Of a stretch of 64,000 bases of DNA, positions 31,655 through 43,245 are shown one piece after another. The stretch spans positions 1,150,001 to 1,214,000 of the forward strand of contig JACCIC010000142.1 of assembly GCA_018907035.1 (NCBI GenBank), in the 5' to 3' direction. Numbering within the stretch: position 1 is the stretch's first letter; each line of letters opens with the position of its first letter. A program made the position numbers and the translations under genes. This DNA is from Sycobia sp. Sy_11 (lineage: Eukaryota > Arthropoda > Insecta > Hymenoptera > Epichrysomallidae). The notes under the pieces are model-generated. The model did not search any database. It was not told the DNA's origin and worked only from the letters and a program-made list of their open reading frames with translations.

Positions 31655-32578
31655 GCCCGCAAGGGCGAATAGGATGGCGCAGCCCAGAAGTAATGTCCTC
31701 ATAGACGGTTCCTGGGCTGCACTTACGCCATCGTGAGGAGGTCTCCTCGATGCACGCTTATCGACCCCGACTCGTAGCTCTTTTCAGAGCTGTGGGAAGC
31801 AGTCGAAGGGAATGCACTGAGGAGGTAGTTTTTTAGTGGGTATGCCCTTCACAGGTGAGTCCTACATACCCGGGGACCGGTCTCCGGGATCCATAAAGGA
31901 TTTTTCTCCTCCTCCCAAAAAAAAAAAAAAAAAAAAATTGTTAATGATGTAAAGTTATTTATTATCATGTATGGTTATCTTATTTTTAATTATTATTATA
32001 GTTATTATTACGGTTATAGGGTTAATTCTTATTACCAGTGTTTACCTTACTTTGTGAATCATGATTATTATTATTTTAATTATTATTCTTGTTATTATGT
32101 TAATTATTATCATTCGTGTTTATCTTACTTGTATATTATTATTTTGAGTATTATCAGGATCGTTATTATTAAAATTTTTACTATTATTATTAGTAGAATC
32201 ATTATTATTACAATTATTATATTTAGTATTAATCTTCATATTTTTGACGCGTATTCACCATCATAAAACGTAATAGTTCATAACAGTATGTTATTGTATA
32301 ATAGCGTCATAATTAATCAATGATTGTTAGTTTCATAATTATATTTTCTATTAAATATTAAATAAAGTTAGCTTATAATTCACAACGGCGTCTAGGTATG
32401 TTCCATGTAGTTTATATGAAAAGTCTTTGTCGAGCGAAAGAGAAAGCGATAATCATAATAATATTTGTACGAGATGAAGGCAAGTACAATATTTCTATAA
32501 TAAAAAAACGTCCCTTCATCTCTCCCACTACCATGTATTTTCCCAGCGGGGAAAAATTCGGCGGCTTCGCGCTCCGAC

Positions 32579-32678
32579 TATAAATACGGGCCCGCTGGAC
32601 TGCGAAAAGCAGACTGATGGTCGCGTTTGTAGCAAGCGAAACAATCCTTTGTACCGTGTATCTAAGCTATAGAATAAA
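32579..32678 (+). promoter_or_regulatory. LTR promoter and polyadenylation signals, element B
   Basis: TATAAATA at 32579-32586 follows a GC-rich block, and AATAAA is at 32673-32678. The spacing suits a short R region. The same motifs are conserved in the 3' LTR at 46731-46738 and 46825-46830. Confidence 0.6.
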
Positions 32679-33134
32679 AGTAAGCATTCTATACTACTAA
32701 GTTTTCTTTTAAAAACCTTCATTCCGCCATACGCGTGCTTGTTTTTAGAGCAGGAGACAAGGGTCTAGGAGACAGAAAGCTGTCGCTGGACTCGTAGACT
32801 CCGCTAAAGATAAGCACGACGGCCTAAGGCAATTGTGGGAGGCCGAAAGCGTGCCGCTACTATCCTTAGGGGATATCGGAGCCGTCGCCGCTCCGAATCC
32901 GACACGTTGGGATAAGAGCCACCCGGACGTGGCCTTAACCAGCGTCGAAACGCACCGCGCCGCGCTACGCCCTCGCGAAAAAGGTATCCGCGATTAGCCC
33001 CGCGTATCCTTGGCTTCAATACGCGAAGGCGTTGGCCGAAAATAAGGGGGCAATCCGCCGGTAACTAACGGCATTAAATCGCTGTTAAGATTTCCCGGTT
33101 GACACCAGATTTGGCTGGACGTCACGAAAAAAAT

Positions 33135-33152
33135 TGGGGGCTCCAGAGGGAT
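33135..33152 (+). promoter_or_regulatory. Primer binding site, tRNA-Pro-like
   Basis: TGGGGGCTCCAGAGGGAT begins 9 nt after the LTR end. It shares its first nine and last five bases with the classical tRNA-Pro site, and its first nine with the element A site at 19304-19321. Confidence 0.65.
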
Positions 33153-33483
33153 ACGTTCATAGATCGCGAGCACTTTTTGTCCCTTTTCTTTTTGCGTATT
33201 TTAGGCGAAATTTCGCGTGTTAGGCCGGTTTGCATAGCGAAAGAATAGGGCGAGACGGTACTGTATGAATTATTTTTTCGTTTCTAATTTTTTTTAGTGG
33301 CCGGGAGGCTAGGAGCAAAAAAATCGGGAACAGAAAAGGCGGCAGCGTGAGACCCGTTTATTGATCCGAGGCCAGATATTAGAGGCGGAGCAAGAAAAAC
33401 GAGAAAAAGGGCTAAACCGCGATCTCGATTAGGAATTAGAAGACATCCTTTGGCGAATATATCGGCCCATCCACGACCGATAT

Positions 33484-34230
33484 TTGCGGGAACTCGCGGC
33501 GCGGCGGTCAGTAAAACGGGAAGTCGTTTTTCTGCCAGCCCCGGCATTCGGAAACAAAAAAAATAGTTACCAGCGCTACCAAGGCGTTCCGAGCATCGGC
33601 AGGGGTCCACCGAGGCGCGGCGTATTCCCGGGCTGCGTACGCCCTTCGGGACTGTACCAACCGGTCATTGACTGTCTGCTGACCCTGGTTTATCCCCCGT
33701 CGACGGGCTTGCCCCCGCTAGCGGAGTTAGTCTGCCCCGCGACTGGTGCGACAGCCGGCGCCGTCGTCGAGCCACCGCGGCCGCGACAACGTGAGCCGCT
33801 CCCAGCCACTCGACGGACGACGAAAGGACTCCGTATCGTCGCTGAACTCACCTTACTGAAGCTCACCGACCTACCATCGGCGCTATCTGTCGTGCCGCTG
33901 CCCGCTACAGCGCAACTGACCGTGCCGCTGCCGGTTGCACCGACAGACCCGATCGGAACGACTGCGTCGGGGTGGTTATCGCTCATCCCAGGCCTCTGGC
34001 TAAAGCCATCCGGCTGCCCGGTGACCCCCCGTGGACCGACAGATGAGGAACTTTGCGCCGTGGAGGAGCGACGGAGTCGGGAAAAGGGGGACCAGGCGAC
34101 CGAGCAGAATATATCGGCCCCAAGCCTCGTCCAAGGGTTGAGAGATCCACCCAGCCGTACGAGACTCGCGGGGTGGAAAAGAAAATTATTTTTAAACTCA
34201 GATAGCGAGAGCGAGGAACAATTAAACTAA
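33484..34230 (+). CDS. GC-rich Pro-rich leader ORF of element B, unknown function
   Basis: A 248-codon ATG frame lies between the primer site and gag. It has a basic, aromatic N-terminus, a long Pro/Thr/Leu/Ala-rich centre without predicted structure, and an acidic Ser-Asp-Ser-Glu C-terminus after a Lys/Arg cluster. GC content is far higher than in the AT-rich spacer that follows. No homologous family is recognised, and I see no similarity to the Cys-rich leader ORF of element A. The open frame could be real or a by-product of GC richness; the ATG and uninterrupted length favour a real or recently lost gene. The leader from 33160 is also GC-rich. Confidence 0.4.
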   Translation: MRELAARRSVKREVVFLPAPAFGNKKNSYQRYQGVPSIGRGPPRRGVFPGCVRPSGLYQPVIDCLLTLVYPPSTGLPPLAELVCPATGATAGAVVEPPRPRQREPLPATRRTTKGLRIVAELTLLKLTDLPSALSVVPLPATAQLTVPLPVAPTDPIGTTASGWLSLIPGLWLKPSGCPVTPRGPTDEELCAVEERRSREKGDQATEQNISAPSLVQGLRDPPSRTRLAGWKRKLFLNSDSESEEQLN

Positions 34231-35299
34231 AAGTAAAATTTTAGTACACACATATAGGCGTTTTTTTTTAATAAACGTAGAATTTAAATGAAATCGATAT
34301 TTATTAAATATACCCTATTTCCCTCTCCCATTTCATTATTTAATACCTAATATAATTTTAATAACTAATATAATTCATTATTTATTTAATAAGTTTTATT
34401 ATTATTTTAATGTTAATTTTGATTCAATTCATGATTCAATTTAATCTATTCTTAATTTTGAGTATTAATTTTATTCCTTTCGTTCTTTTTTAATTTTTAA
34501 TCTTTATTAATTTTAATCTTTATTATGACTTTTATTTTTATTCTAACTTTAATTCTCTTTATTTTTCTTTCTTTATAAATTTTATTTACCAGATTTTTTT
34601 TAACCGTTAACTGACATATTTTAACTAACTAAAATTTTTTTTAACCTTTTTAAACCTTTCTTTTTAAATATAATTTTAAATAGATTTTAAGTTTTCATCC
34701 TTTTTAATTCCCAACCGTTTTTACTTTAATTCTTAATTAAATTTTATTCTTTATTTCATCTGCCATTTAACTTTTATTAATTCTTAATCTTTTTGTGGTT
34801 TTAAGCTTTAATTTTAATTATTATTTTATTTTAACTATTAAGTTTGTTTCTAGTTTTAATTTTCATTTCTATTCGAATTTTTAATTTTTTTGTGTTTCTG
34901 AAATTTTCAAATAATTTTATTTTAATTTGATTTTTATCCTTAATAGTTTTTATTTTTATTTATCATTTTTTTTCTTTTCCCTTTTTTTTAATTTTTAAAA
35001 TTTATCTAATTTTTACATCTAAACTAAAACTTTAATAGTCATTAATCTTTATCCTTTTTATATCAAAATTTATTTTTCTTAATTTTTCCTTTGAACCTTC
35101 GATTTTTTTCTAACTATTAATCTTAGTTTAATATTTGCCTTAAAATCCCTTTTTCTCATTTCTTCGTGTTCCTGCCCAACTCATCTTCGCGCGTACTATA
35201 CCCCTTTTTCCTCTCCCTATACATACGCCGTCGCTCTCTTATCGATTAAATGGTAGGCTTAAATAGGGACCTCCCGCGTCGAGCGAAGACCGGTTAAAA
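34231..35299. other. Element B leader, AT-rich spacer
   Basis: About 1 kb composed mostly of TTTTAATTTT-like sequence with no ORF. Its position equals that of the AT-rich spacer in element A. Confidence 0.6.
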
Positions 35300-35314
35300 A
35301 CGGTAGAAGAGCGA

Positions 35315-36496
35315 GTGAGTTCCCACCACAGGGCGCTTTGTACTGTAGGAAGGCTGTCGCGAAATAATCGCACGTATATTGAAAAATTACAAGAGGCCTG
35401 TGCGGAGATACATAGGAATACTAATTTCTTGTTGCGAAAGATAACCAGTGCGGAAGAGCGAATAGAGGGGTTTGAAAAAGAGAACGAAGAACTTAAAGCT
35501 TGGTTGCAAAAAACCTGGCAAATTACCGCACGCGCTATTGCTCAGAACTGAACAATAAACGGTCCGTAAGCGAGTCAGATATCGAGTTCCTAGAAGAAGC
35601 CGTTAGGCAATTAAGCTTAGAAGACTAGGCAGCGAATAGAACGAATGTCTACGCGTCGAATTACCAGGGAACTGGCGAAACAAGACAGCGCCGCTTGAGC
35701 CGAACTCGAACGGAAAGACCCTTTCTCGCCGTTGAGAGAGATTCCGAGAGATAGGGAACTTCCATTTCCGGTCCGACTACCGGAAATGACAACCAAAAAA
35801 GCGGACGACAGTTCGAGTGAGAACTCGGGCAAACTCCCAACGGATTCGCTTCAGTTTTCGGACGGGGAAGCTCTCAACAGGGGCTCAAGAATAGGCATTG
35901 AGAAGCCCTTAGTACCATCTAGTTACTAACTAACTAACTCTCCCTAACAAAATTAAAAGGAACATCGAGATGCCTACGCAATCAGTCCCACTGAAGGACG
36001 TGCTTAAGGCGGTGCCTGTATTCGACGGGTGTAACATCACCCTGAGCGAGTTCTTCGAAGGCTGCGATGAAGCACTAGAGATTATAGACGCGGCCAGTGA
36101 ACCAAGTTTCGTAAGGTTGTTACGGGCACGCGTGACAGGGGAGGCAAGACAGGCGATTCGTGGACAGACTTTTAACACTGTCGCAGCCTTAAAAGACTAT
36201 CTGGAGACCATATATGCGCCTCCTCGGACCGTTCAGCAATTAATCGGCGAATTGGGAACGGAATTCCAACGAGATAATGAAAATGTAATATGTTTTGCAA
36301 ACAGCGTGAAGGATTTAGGCCGTCGATTCTTGGAGGCAGAAAGAGCCCATGTTGGTGCTATAACGGAAGCGATGCCTCGAGAAGCTGAAACCACGTTGAT
36401 CACTTGCTTTCATAAAGGTTTGAAGAAAGAAATCGATAGGAGTATCAATGCAGCGGCCACTGATCTCAACGCTATTATAAATAAAGCCATACAAGA

Positions 36497-36529
<33 letters not shown>

Positions 36530-37086
36530 TCTCGACGAGCGCAACTTGCTAAGAAATCTCAGCCGTAAACTTACGATTCGAGGTAAAGAAGATAAAAAAA
36601 GGGCATATGTCAGCCAATTAGATCAACCCCCTACTGAGCAACGAAAAGTAACATGCGAGCGTTGTTGGCGATTCGGGCATCACGCTCTTAATTGCTTCAC
36701 ACGCGGTGCAAATAAGCCGCCCACTACTATATGCCAGCTGCGTGATGCAGCGGGACATGTAGCTACCATCTGCCCCAACCGCGTCACGTGCCAAAAATGC
36801 AATTTGAAAGGCCATATAGCTAAGAATTGTAGGCCTCCTGAGAGCTGTTTCCGGTGTAACGAGCCGGGACATAGAGCGGCGTCGTGTCCGCTAAATGCTA
36901 GAACAGGAGCTCATCAACAAAATAGTACCCCCTTATCGGGCGATTTGCAGGAAATGCAATCGACCTGGACACCTAACGTCCCCGTGCCCCTCCTCGCAGA
37001 GCTGCTGCTACTGCAAAAATAGAGGGTACCATATAAGCGAATGCAGCAAACGTATATATAATGAGAAAATGCGAACGGGGAACTAG
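35315..37086 (+). pseudogene. gag: Gag of element B, broken
   Basis: The N-terminal part (35315-35551) is predicted coiled coil with Glu/Lys heptads. An acidic Ser-rich part (35732-35929) follows in another frame. The main frame (35970-37022) has a capsid-like helical part with a LIGEL...EF motif shared with element A and an Arg/Glu (GA)n tract at 36498-36529. Zinc knuckles run from 36655. Four lie in the main frame, the second having lost a Cys (Cys-x2-Arg). Two more lie in another frame at 36945-37070, the last with His changed to Tyr. So six knuckles existed, as in element A. The frameshift lies between 36895 and 37020. Confidence 0.83.
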
Positions 37087-37201
37087 AACGGTGCCTCCAT
37101 GCCGAGAGCGCAGCCAACGGCACCGCTCGATACCATGCGCTCTGCCAATGTGGCAAGGATGGAAGAGGAAGCATCCCAGTTGCAACCGCTGAAAAGGCCA
37201 A

Positions 37202-37771
37202 AGTGCTACCTCACGTTATGTTATCTTAAGGTTCGGAAATAAGACGATCACTTTTTTAATCGACTCAGGTTCACATGGGAACATTATTAAGCAGGGAAAA
37301 CTGCCAGACAGTATAGCGATCGACACGACCGCTGTTACGAAATTGAAAGGAATAACAAATAATGTGATAAAATCTCTAGGTACTGCTCTAATTAAAGGTT
37401 TCGGGAAGCCCTTAAGATTCCACGTCGTAGAAAAAAATTTTAAACTCGCGTATGATGGCATACTGGGGATGAACTTACTCGTTCAACTTAAAGCAATAGC
37501 AAATTTCGAAAAAAATGTGTTAATGATCGGAGATCATGAACTTACGCTAGGCTTTGAGAACGATCTGGTACGAAACAACTCGAAAATACTCAATACTAAT
37601 TTTTCCGGAAACCACAATAAGTTCTTATTTTTAGACTGGAACGGAGTATTAATTTTGATTGACACCGGATGCGAAGCGAGCGTCATTAAGGCGAAAGTAC
37701 TACCGCCGATAAACAATATTGACACATCCCGCGAATCCTATCTATGTCTCGTAACCCTGTCGAAAATGTAA
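37202..37771 (+). pseudogene. pol: Tandem retropepsin-like aspartic protease of element B
   Basis: One uninterrupted frame holds two active-site motifs. LIDSGS (DSG codons 37262-37270) is followed 65 codons later by an Asp-Gly-Ile-Leu-Gly turn near 37454. Then comes LIDTGC (DTG codons 37661-37669). The second domain is cut off by the stop at 37771 before its glycine-rich turn. The linker between them (N-F-E-K-N, then a strand) matches the equivalent linker of element A. The arrangement in both elements argues that the duplication is ancestral. A normal retropepsin would process Gag-Pol. Confidence 0.72.
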
Positions 37772-38752
37772 ACGTAGTCTCTCGTGCGCAATAGAAAAGC
37801 CTTCTTAATCTGGATAAACCAGTTACAAATTCTGAAATTCCAAGTTCTCCCTTAACTGAACGTCATAGGTCCCCTAAAGAATCTCCAGAGGAGAACGGCT
37901 ATATTAAGAAGCCACATATTTTTAATTTTTCGAATGAAGTCCAAGATTTTTCAAGGTTTCATAAAGAGGAAGCAAGCCATGCTAATTTTTCTAAGTTGGG
38001 AACCGATACCGCTTATTTGAAAGAGAAAATGTTAAGAAAAAGCACAAGGAAGCGAAAATGATCGAAAGTCCAGAATAAAAACATAAATAATAATGCCAAG
38101 ATAAGTCAAAATACAGAAGAAGTAATCGAAGCCCGTCCGCAACGACGTAAAACTACGAACCAAGCCCAGAAAGATAGTCCAGAAACGCAAGGGACTAAAG
38201 GAGCGACTGCTGCCGTTGACACTTCTATTTTTAAACCGGCGGAAAGAGAAACCCCGGATCCGCACCAGACAGGAACTAATGACGCTCGAACACTTCGTAA
38301 ACGCCAAGGACGATCAATTAAAGAAGCTCGAATTGAAGGAAAGCCGAACGACGTTATTGAGAATAAATCGCGCAAATTAACGAACAAGCAGAAAAATCAA
38401 AAACGTACTAAGCTGTATAAATCGAAAAATAATAAGCCAACGTTCGTCCGAAAGAGCAAGGTAACAGGTGTTTTGCAAAAAAGTAGTGAGTCTACAAGCA
38501 AATCAGATAATGAATCATCATACTCCCCGCAGCGTAAATACAAAATGATAGGTTGAAAACCTAAGGGGAAACCTACTTTAACACCCGAAAATAATACGGA
38601 TCAAAACAATAGCGACATGGATACCTGTAGTAGCGTTCGGTATTGGGGCAAAGTAATTGTTCAGATTGTGGCAACGAAAGTAAAAACGACAATGCTAAAG
38701 ATAGAAAAGCTAATGTTAAAGGAATGAGTTTAAGAGAAACAAAAATAAAATT
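37772..38752 (+). pseudogene. Lys/Glu/Ser-rich linker; RT and RNase H absent
   Basis: Between protease and pre-integrase domain lies about 980 bp whose best frames are highly charged, Lys/Asn/Ser-rich and disordered, with several stops (for example near 38058 and 38554). No RT motif (LPNI, YLDD) or RNase H motif (TDAS) occurs in any frame, so the about 2 kb RT-RNase H block present in element A has been lost. The remaining linker resembles in character the post-RNase H linker of element A. Confidence 0.6.
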
Positions 38753-40055
38753 GTGGAAACTAAGGAGGCGATTCAATTTCGCAATGATAACATCGTATAT
38801 TTTATCAATAGCAAAGGTGAACCTTGCGATTTAGGAGCACAGAAACTTGCTGAAACGAATAAAATTCTGGAACGTCAATGCGTAGGAGAAGCTAAGATAA
38901 GCCCATACAAACGAAGCAATCGTAAGTTCCTAATTGCTATGTGTATTAAGGGTGACCAGCCCGAATCATTGTCAAAAATAAAAGAGAACATGCAGAAGGC
39001 AAGTAAAGTGTGGAAAACATTTAGTCTAGAAAAAAATATTGACGACTTCAGTGTTGCTCACTCGCCAGACATTCAAGGGTTAGAATGGTGCGAAATCATG
39101 AGTATTTTTTCGAAATGAGTTTAAAGACACCAATATGAAAATAATAATTTGTAAAGGCGCGTTGAAATTTGTCCCACCTGATCATCGAGACGAAATTTTC
39201 TATGAATACCATAACCCACCGATTAGCGGCCACAGAGGTGTCTCTAAGATGTACAATCGCATTAGACAAGATTACTACTGGGATAACTTAAAAGCAGATG
39301 TTCAAAGACGCATTCCGCAATGTATTGATTGTCAACTGAAGAAACTCGTACGAGTAAAAACAAGATAACCCATGGTTATTACGGACACACCGGGTACTAC
39401 ATTCGAGAAAATAGCGCTCGATATAGTGGGCCCGTTACCAAAAACGAGACTCGGAAATAAGTATATCCTAACAATGCAAGATCAGTTATCAAAGTATAGC
39501 ATAGCCGTACCACTGCCGAACGCTTTAGCATCAACAAGATAACCCATGGTTATTACGGACACACCGGGTACTACATTCGAGAAAATAGCGCTCGATATAG
39601 TGGGCCCGTTACCAAAAACGAGACTCGGAAATGAGTATATCCTAACAATGCAAGATCCGTTATCAAAGTATAGCATAGCCGTACCACTGCCGAACGCTGT
39701 AGCATCAACAATTTCCGATGCATTCATAAAGAAATGCATCTGTATCTTTGGTGCTCCGAAAGAGATACTTACCGTCCAAGGCAGAAATTTCTTGAGTAGT
39801 TTAATGCAGAGGGTAGCAAAGAGATTTAGAATAAAGAAAATTAGAAAAACTGCTGTCCACTCTCAGTCTAATGGGTCCCTGGAACGTTCTCATCACGCGT
39901 TAGGAGAGTTTCTCAAACAATACACAGACAAGGATTCCGAATGGGATAAATGGATAGAAATAGCGATGCTAAACTACAATACATATGTACAAGAAAGTAC
40001 CAAGCATACGCCGTTTGAAGTAGTTTTTGGTAGTCTAGTTGAGATTATGTGCTAG
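38753..40055 (+). pseudogene. pol: Pre-integrase domain and integrase of element B
   Basis: The pre-integrase domain (38753-39118) shares ETKE, Gly-x-Pro-Cys-Asp and G-D-Q-P-x-S-L landmarks with element A. The zinc domain (39135-39368) has an H..H..C-x2-C pattern. The catalytic core (39546-40055) keeps an Asp in DIVGPLP context and the SNGSLER glutamate. The middle Asp site reads Val-Gln-Gly instead of Thr-Asp-x-Gly, so the triad is damaged. A 174-bp tandem duplication (39364-39537 repeated at 39538-39711) and several frame changes break it. The C-terminal part and env are missing. Confidence 0.82.
39364..39711. repeat. 174-bp tandem duplication in integrase
   Basis: Two adjacent copies start GATAACCCATGG at 39364 and 39538 and differ at few positions. 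The period is a multiple of three, so the frame itself would be preserved if the TAA at the start were absent. Confidence 0.9.
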
Positions 40056-40348
40056 CGTGAAATTAATTAAATATATCTACTTTGGAGATACACCGTAACC
40101 ATATTCGTGTTCTATATTTGTAACCGTAGCATTGTAAGTAGATTAATAGCGCCTATAACTAGAAGAAAGAAGAGTCAGAATTCGGTTAGCCAATACGTGA
40201 CAATTACTCGTGCTTGTCGCCATCGAACGAGTAACAACCAACCTACCAAGACGAACAGGAATCCAACATTACACTAATGGTTACAACAACTCAGCGTGAT
40301 GGTTGTTTGGATCTTTTCAATCCCCAACCAACCATTTAAGGTTGCGGG
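40056..40348 (+). other. Element B 3' interior remnant
   Basis: Non-coding 293 bp between the truncated integrase and the 3' LTR. No env or clear polypurine tract is found; AAGGTTGCGGG abuts the LTR. Confidence 0.5.
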
Positions 40349-42070
40349 TGTTGCGTCCAGCAACTATATCGGATATATATGTATGAATATACATATATCT
40401 ATATGTATATGTACAAGTATAAATGTTTACACAAGTGGTCATTCTCTTGCAGTTTTCAAGCCCGGGAATCTACGTGGATCTCGAGCGAGGAGGAGAGTGA
40501 GATGGAAATAGAGAGGAAGAAAGAAAAAAAGGGGCGAGCGTTCGGCAACGTCGAGATGGCACTGTCCATCATAAAAAAAGGTATATGTATTTATACGTAT
40601 ATATACCAGAAGAAACGAGAATTTCTTAAAATTTTCGTATCCCTAGGAACAATAGAATGTCGACAGTGTCTAATGCCGAACTGCGCACGCCTCCCCCCCC
40701 CCCAAAATAAAAACCAGATGCGGCCCAAACGAGGCTGCCTGGCTGCGGGCCCGCCGTAATGCGACGCGGACCGAAGTACCTCTCCCCTCCCCCTCCCCAT
40801 CGATCGTACTTTCAACCGCGGAAAACTCAAGACGAAGCGGATGGAGCGCTAATGAGTTTTTTACGATCCCCTCCCCCTTTATATACACTGACGAATTTTG
40901 GGACGAAATATCACCGAGAACGACACTATGAAGAAAACTAAGAATTTTAAAAGGAATTTATATAATGCAATAATATTTGAAAATATAATTCCTGCTTCGA
41001 GGCCTTATGTTCGAATTTCAAATAATTATAATTATTATTGCGAGAGCTTATTTTATTCTGCGAATCACGATTATTATTATAAATTTTAATTATTATTATT
41101 GTTATTGTTATTCCCATCCGTTGTGTGTACCTTGAATAAGATCGGATGTTTCACCATCTCTCAGCCGATCGGATGATGGGCTTAAAAGAGTACCTCCTCC
41201 TACCAATGAATGGAAGGGTGAAAAGATAGTAAGATAGCTGCCATTTAAGAGTGAGCGGATATCCCTGGAGTATATCCCAGAGTAAATGAGTTAACGCACG
41301 GAGCAATGATGTGCTGGAAGACCCGAAAGGGCAACTGAATAGGGACTTCCATGCCGACCATGATCGAAGCTGCAGGTCCTATAAACAGACCTTCGTCAGT
41401 AATACAGTGATGAAGGAAGGCACACTCGCTCAGAGACTCTATAAACGGGTATCTCCTGAGGAGTGAAAACATACGCGGAGCGTAAGCGAACGATCCTGTA
41501 AAAGGGATATTAGCAGAGTGATTATAGATGCATGAGTGAGCTTCAAGCATTGGAGCTTCACTAGAATATTTGAGGGCAAATGTATGAATCTACATGAATG
41601 AAGGTTAGAACGAGGTACTCTTGAACACATGACAGACCGCCGTGTTCGCCGTGCGGTGCGATCCGTGAGCTGCCAAATGGAGATCCTGTGTGTCGAGGTT
41701 TTCGCCTGGTTGCGTGCTGGATGACCCGAAACATCTTTGGCTCCCGCTGACGGAAGGAGGGCAGGCTGGATCCTAGCCAGATCTAGTCAAACGGCTTTGG
41801 CGAGTGCGTTCGGTGTGTGATTTCCTCCGATGTTTCTCCAGAGAGTGAAACACCTTGTTGTTGGGGTGCGAAGCTTAAGAGGACGGAGGTGCACCATAGC
41901 GCGTTATACTCCTGCACAATGGTCCGAGATGGGTCTGCCCTTACAGGCATGTGTTGAGGGCTGCCTCATCGAGCTCAACGTTGCAGGGTCCAGGAGGCCG
42001 ACCATCTGCAGGAATGAAGTTAAAAAATTGATCTATGGATTGCCTAAAGCAACAAACGAGTTAACTTGGG

Positions 42071-43245
42071 GTGAGGGAGGGAGAGCCGGCTGAGGCCGGG
42101 ATTAAGTCTGTTGAGCGGACGAGTGAACTGGAGATTATTCTCCAACTTGCTCGGCTGCTCAAAGACATGATCAAGGCAATGAAGAGCAAACCAAATATAA
42201 AAAAAGATATTAAGGATGGTCGTCCAAAAGCTGAGGAGCTCGTAGATGCACTTCAGCACAAAATACAAGGGAAGAGGGTACCGGGGAGCTTCTTCCCAAC
42301 AACTAGGTAGAAGAGAGAAGAGACAACCACGAAGAGACCGGCATCAAGTCCCCCGGATATCTCCCTTACTAAGGAGAAAAAATAAGGGAGAGCAGGAGGA
42401 CAAAAAAGAGGGTGAACGACCATCTGCAGGAATGAAGTGAAAAAAAAAAGAAGCAAGGTGAGCTGAATGCTGAGGAACAACCTCAGCATCTAAAAAAGAA
42501 ATCACAGAAATAAAAAAAAAGGCCAAAGCCCGATGCGATCGCCATCAAACCAGCGCAGGGGAAATCCTACCCTGAGGTGATGAGATCCATCAGAGCGGTC
42601 AAACCGGAGGACTTGGGCGCGGATGTGAGAACCGTCCGGAAAACCAAATCGGGTGAGGTGCTGATTGAACTCAGACATACCAAACCCGAAGGTCGGAAGG
42701 TACTTGCTGAAGTGTTTAAGGAAGCGACAGGCCAGAGCGGCTGTGTCTAGGTGCTGACCTCTAGAGGAAGTTTAGAGGTTAGAGACCTTGACTGTTGCGT
42801 GACGGAGGATGAGGTGTGTGAGGCCCTCAAAAGCAAACTGCTAGATTATCGTGGCGAGCTGTAGGTCAGAGTGACCAAAACCAACACCGCGGAACAGCGT
42901 GCTGCCATCGTAATGTTGGAGGAGGTTTCTGCCGCGCAGCTGCTGAAGATCAGGTTTTTGCGAGTGGGCCTGGTGAATTGTCGTGTACGCCGCCGCGAAA
43001 TAATGACGAGGTGCTACAGGTGCCTAGGCTATGGCCACCGGAGCCGCAGCTGTAAATGCCCTGACCATAGCGTCTGTTATTATCGTTGCGGACAGAGAGA
43101 GCACAAGGTCGCGTCCTGCACCGCAGAACTTGAATGTTTTCTCTGTAAAGGTGAAGCGAAATCAGAGGGACGCCGGCATGTTGCCGGTCCCGGCGCCTGT
43201 CTGACTTTTCGCGAAGCTCTCTCAAAGAAGGCTAAATGGTCGTAA
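42071..43245 (+). pseudogene. LINE ORF1 copy 2 with CCHC knuckles
   Basis: The same ORF1 as at 27577-28685, with several stops (for example at 42308 and 42748). It retains the C-terminal knuckle array at 43005-43160 that copy 1 has lost: one C-x2-C-x4-H-x4-C, one in which the second Cys is preceded by Arg, and a further Cys cluster near 43135. This is the nucleic-acid-binding part. Confidence 0.75.

Larger units (their letters stand above)
26731..31936 (+). mobile_element. R1-clade LINE copy 1
   Basis: A non-LTR retrotransposon with a 5' untranslated region, ORF1 and ORF2, ending in poly(A). It is flanked by a 14-bp direct repeat, ATTGTTAATGATGT, at 26717-26730 and 31937-31950, which is a target-site duplication. 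The 5' end (CCCATCCGTT) is identical to that of copy 2, so it is probably full length. Both ORFs are broken. Clade assignment rests on the order of AP-type endonuclease then RT, the RT motifs and the C-terminal Cys-rich segment. Confidence 0.88.
25819..33126 (+). repeat. Element B 5' LTR with nested LINE
   Basis: LTR sequence proper is 25819-26730 and 31937-33126. An AT-rich region of diverged tandem units (26500-26730 and 31937-32220; landmark GATTATTATTAT) is where the LINE sits. The promoter-like TATAAATA is at 32579-32586 and AATAAA at 32673-32678, so transcription would start about 30 bp after the TATA box and R/U5 extend to 33126. It ends GACGTCACG rather than CACA, a probable point mutation. 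Confidence 0.82.

Noticed and set aside
32224..33126. Short LTR of about 0.9 kb for element B
   Set aside because: Homology between the two flanks continues leftwards through the LINE to TGTTGCGTCC, and only those limits give TG...CA ends and the TTGT duplication.
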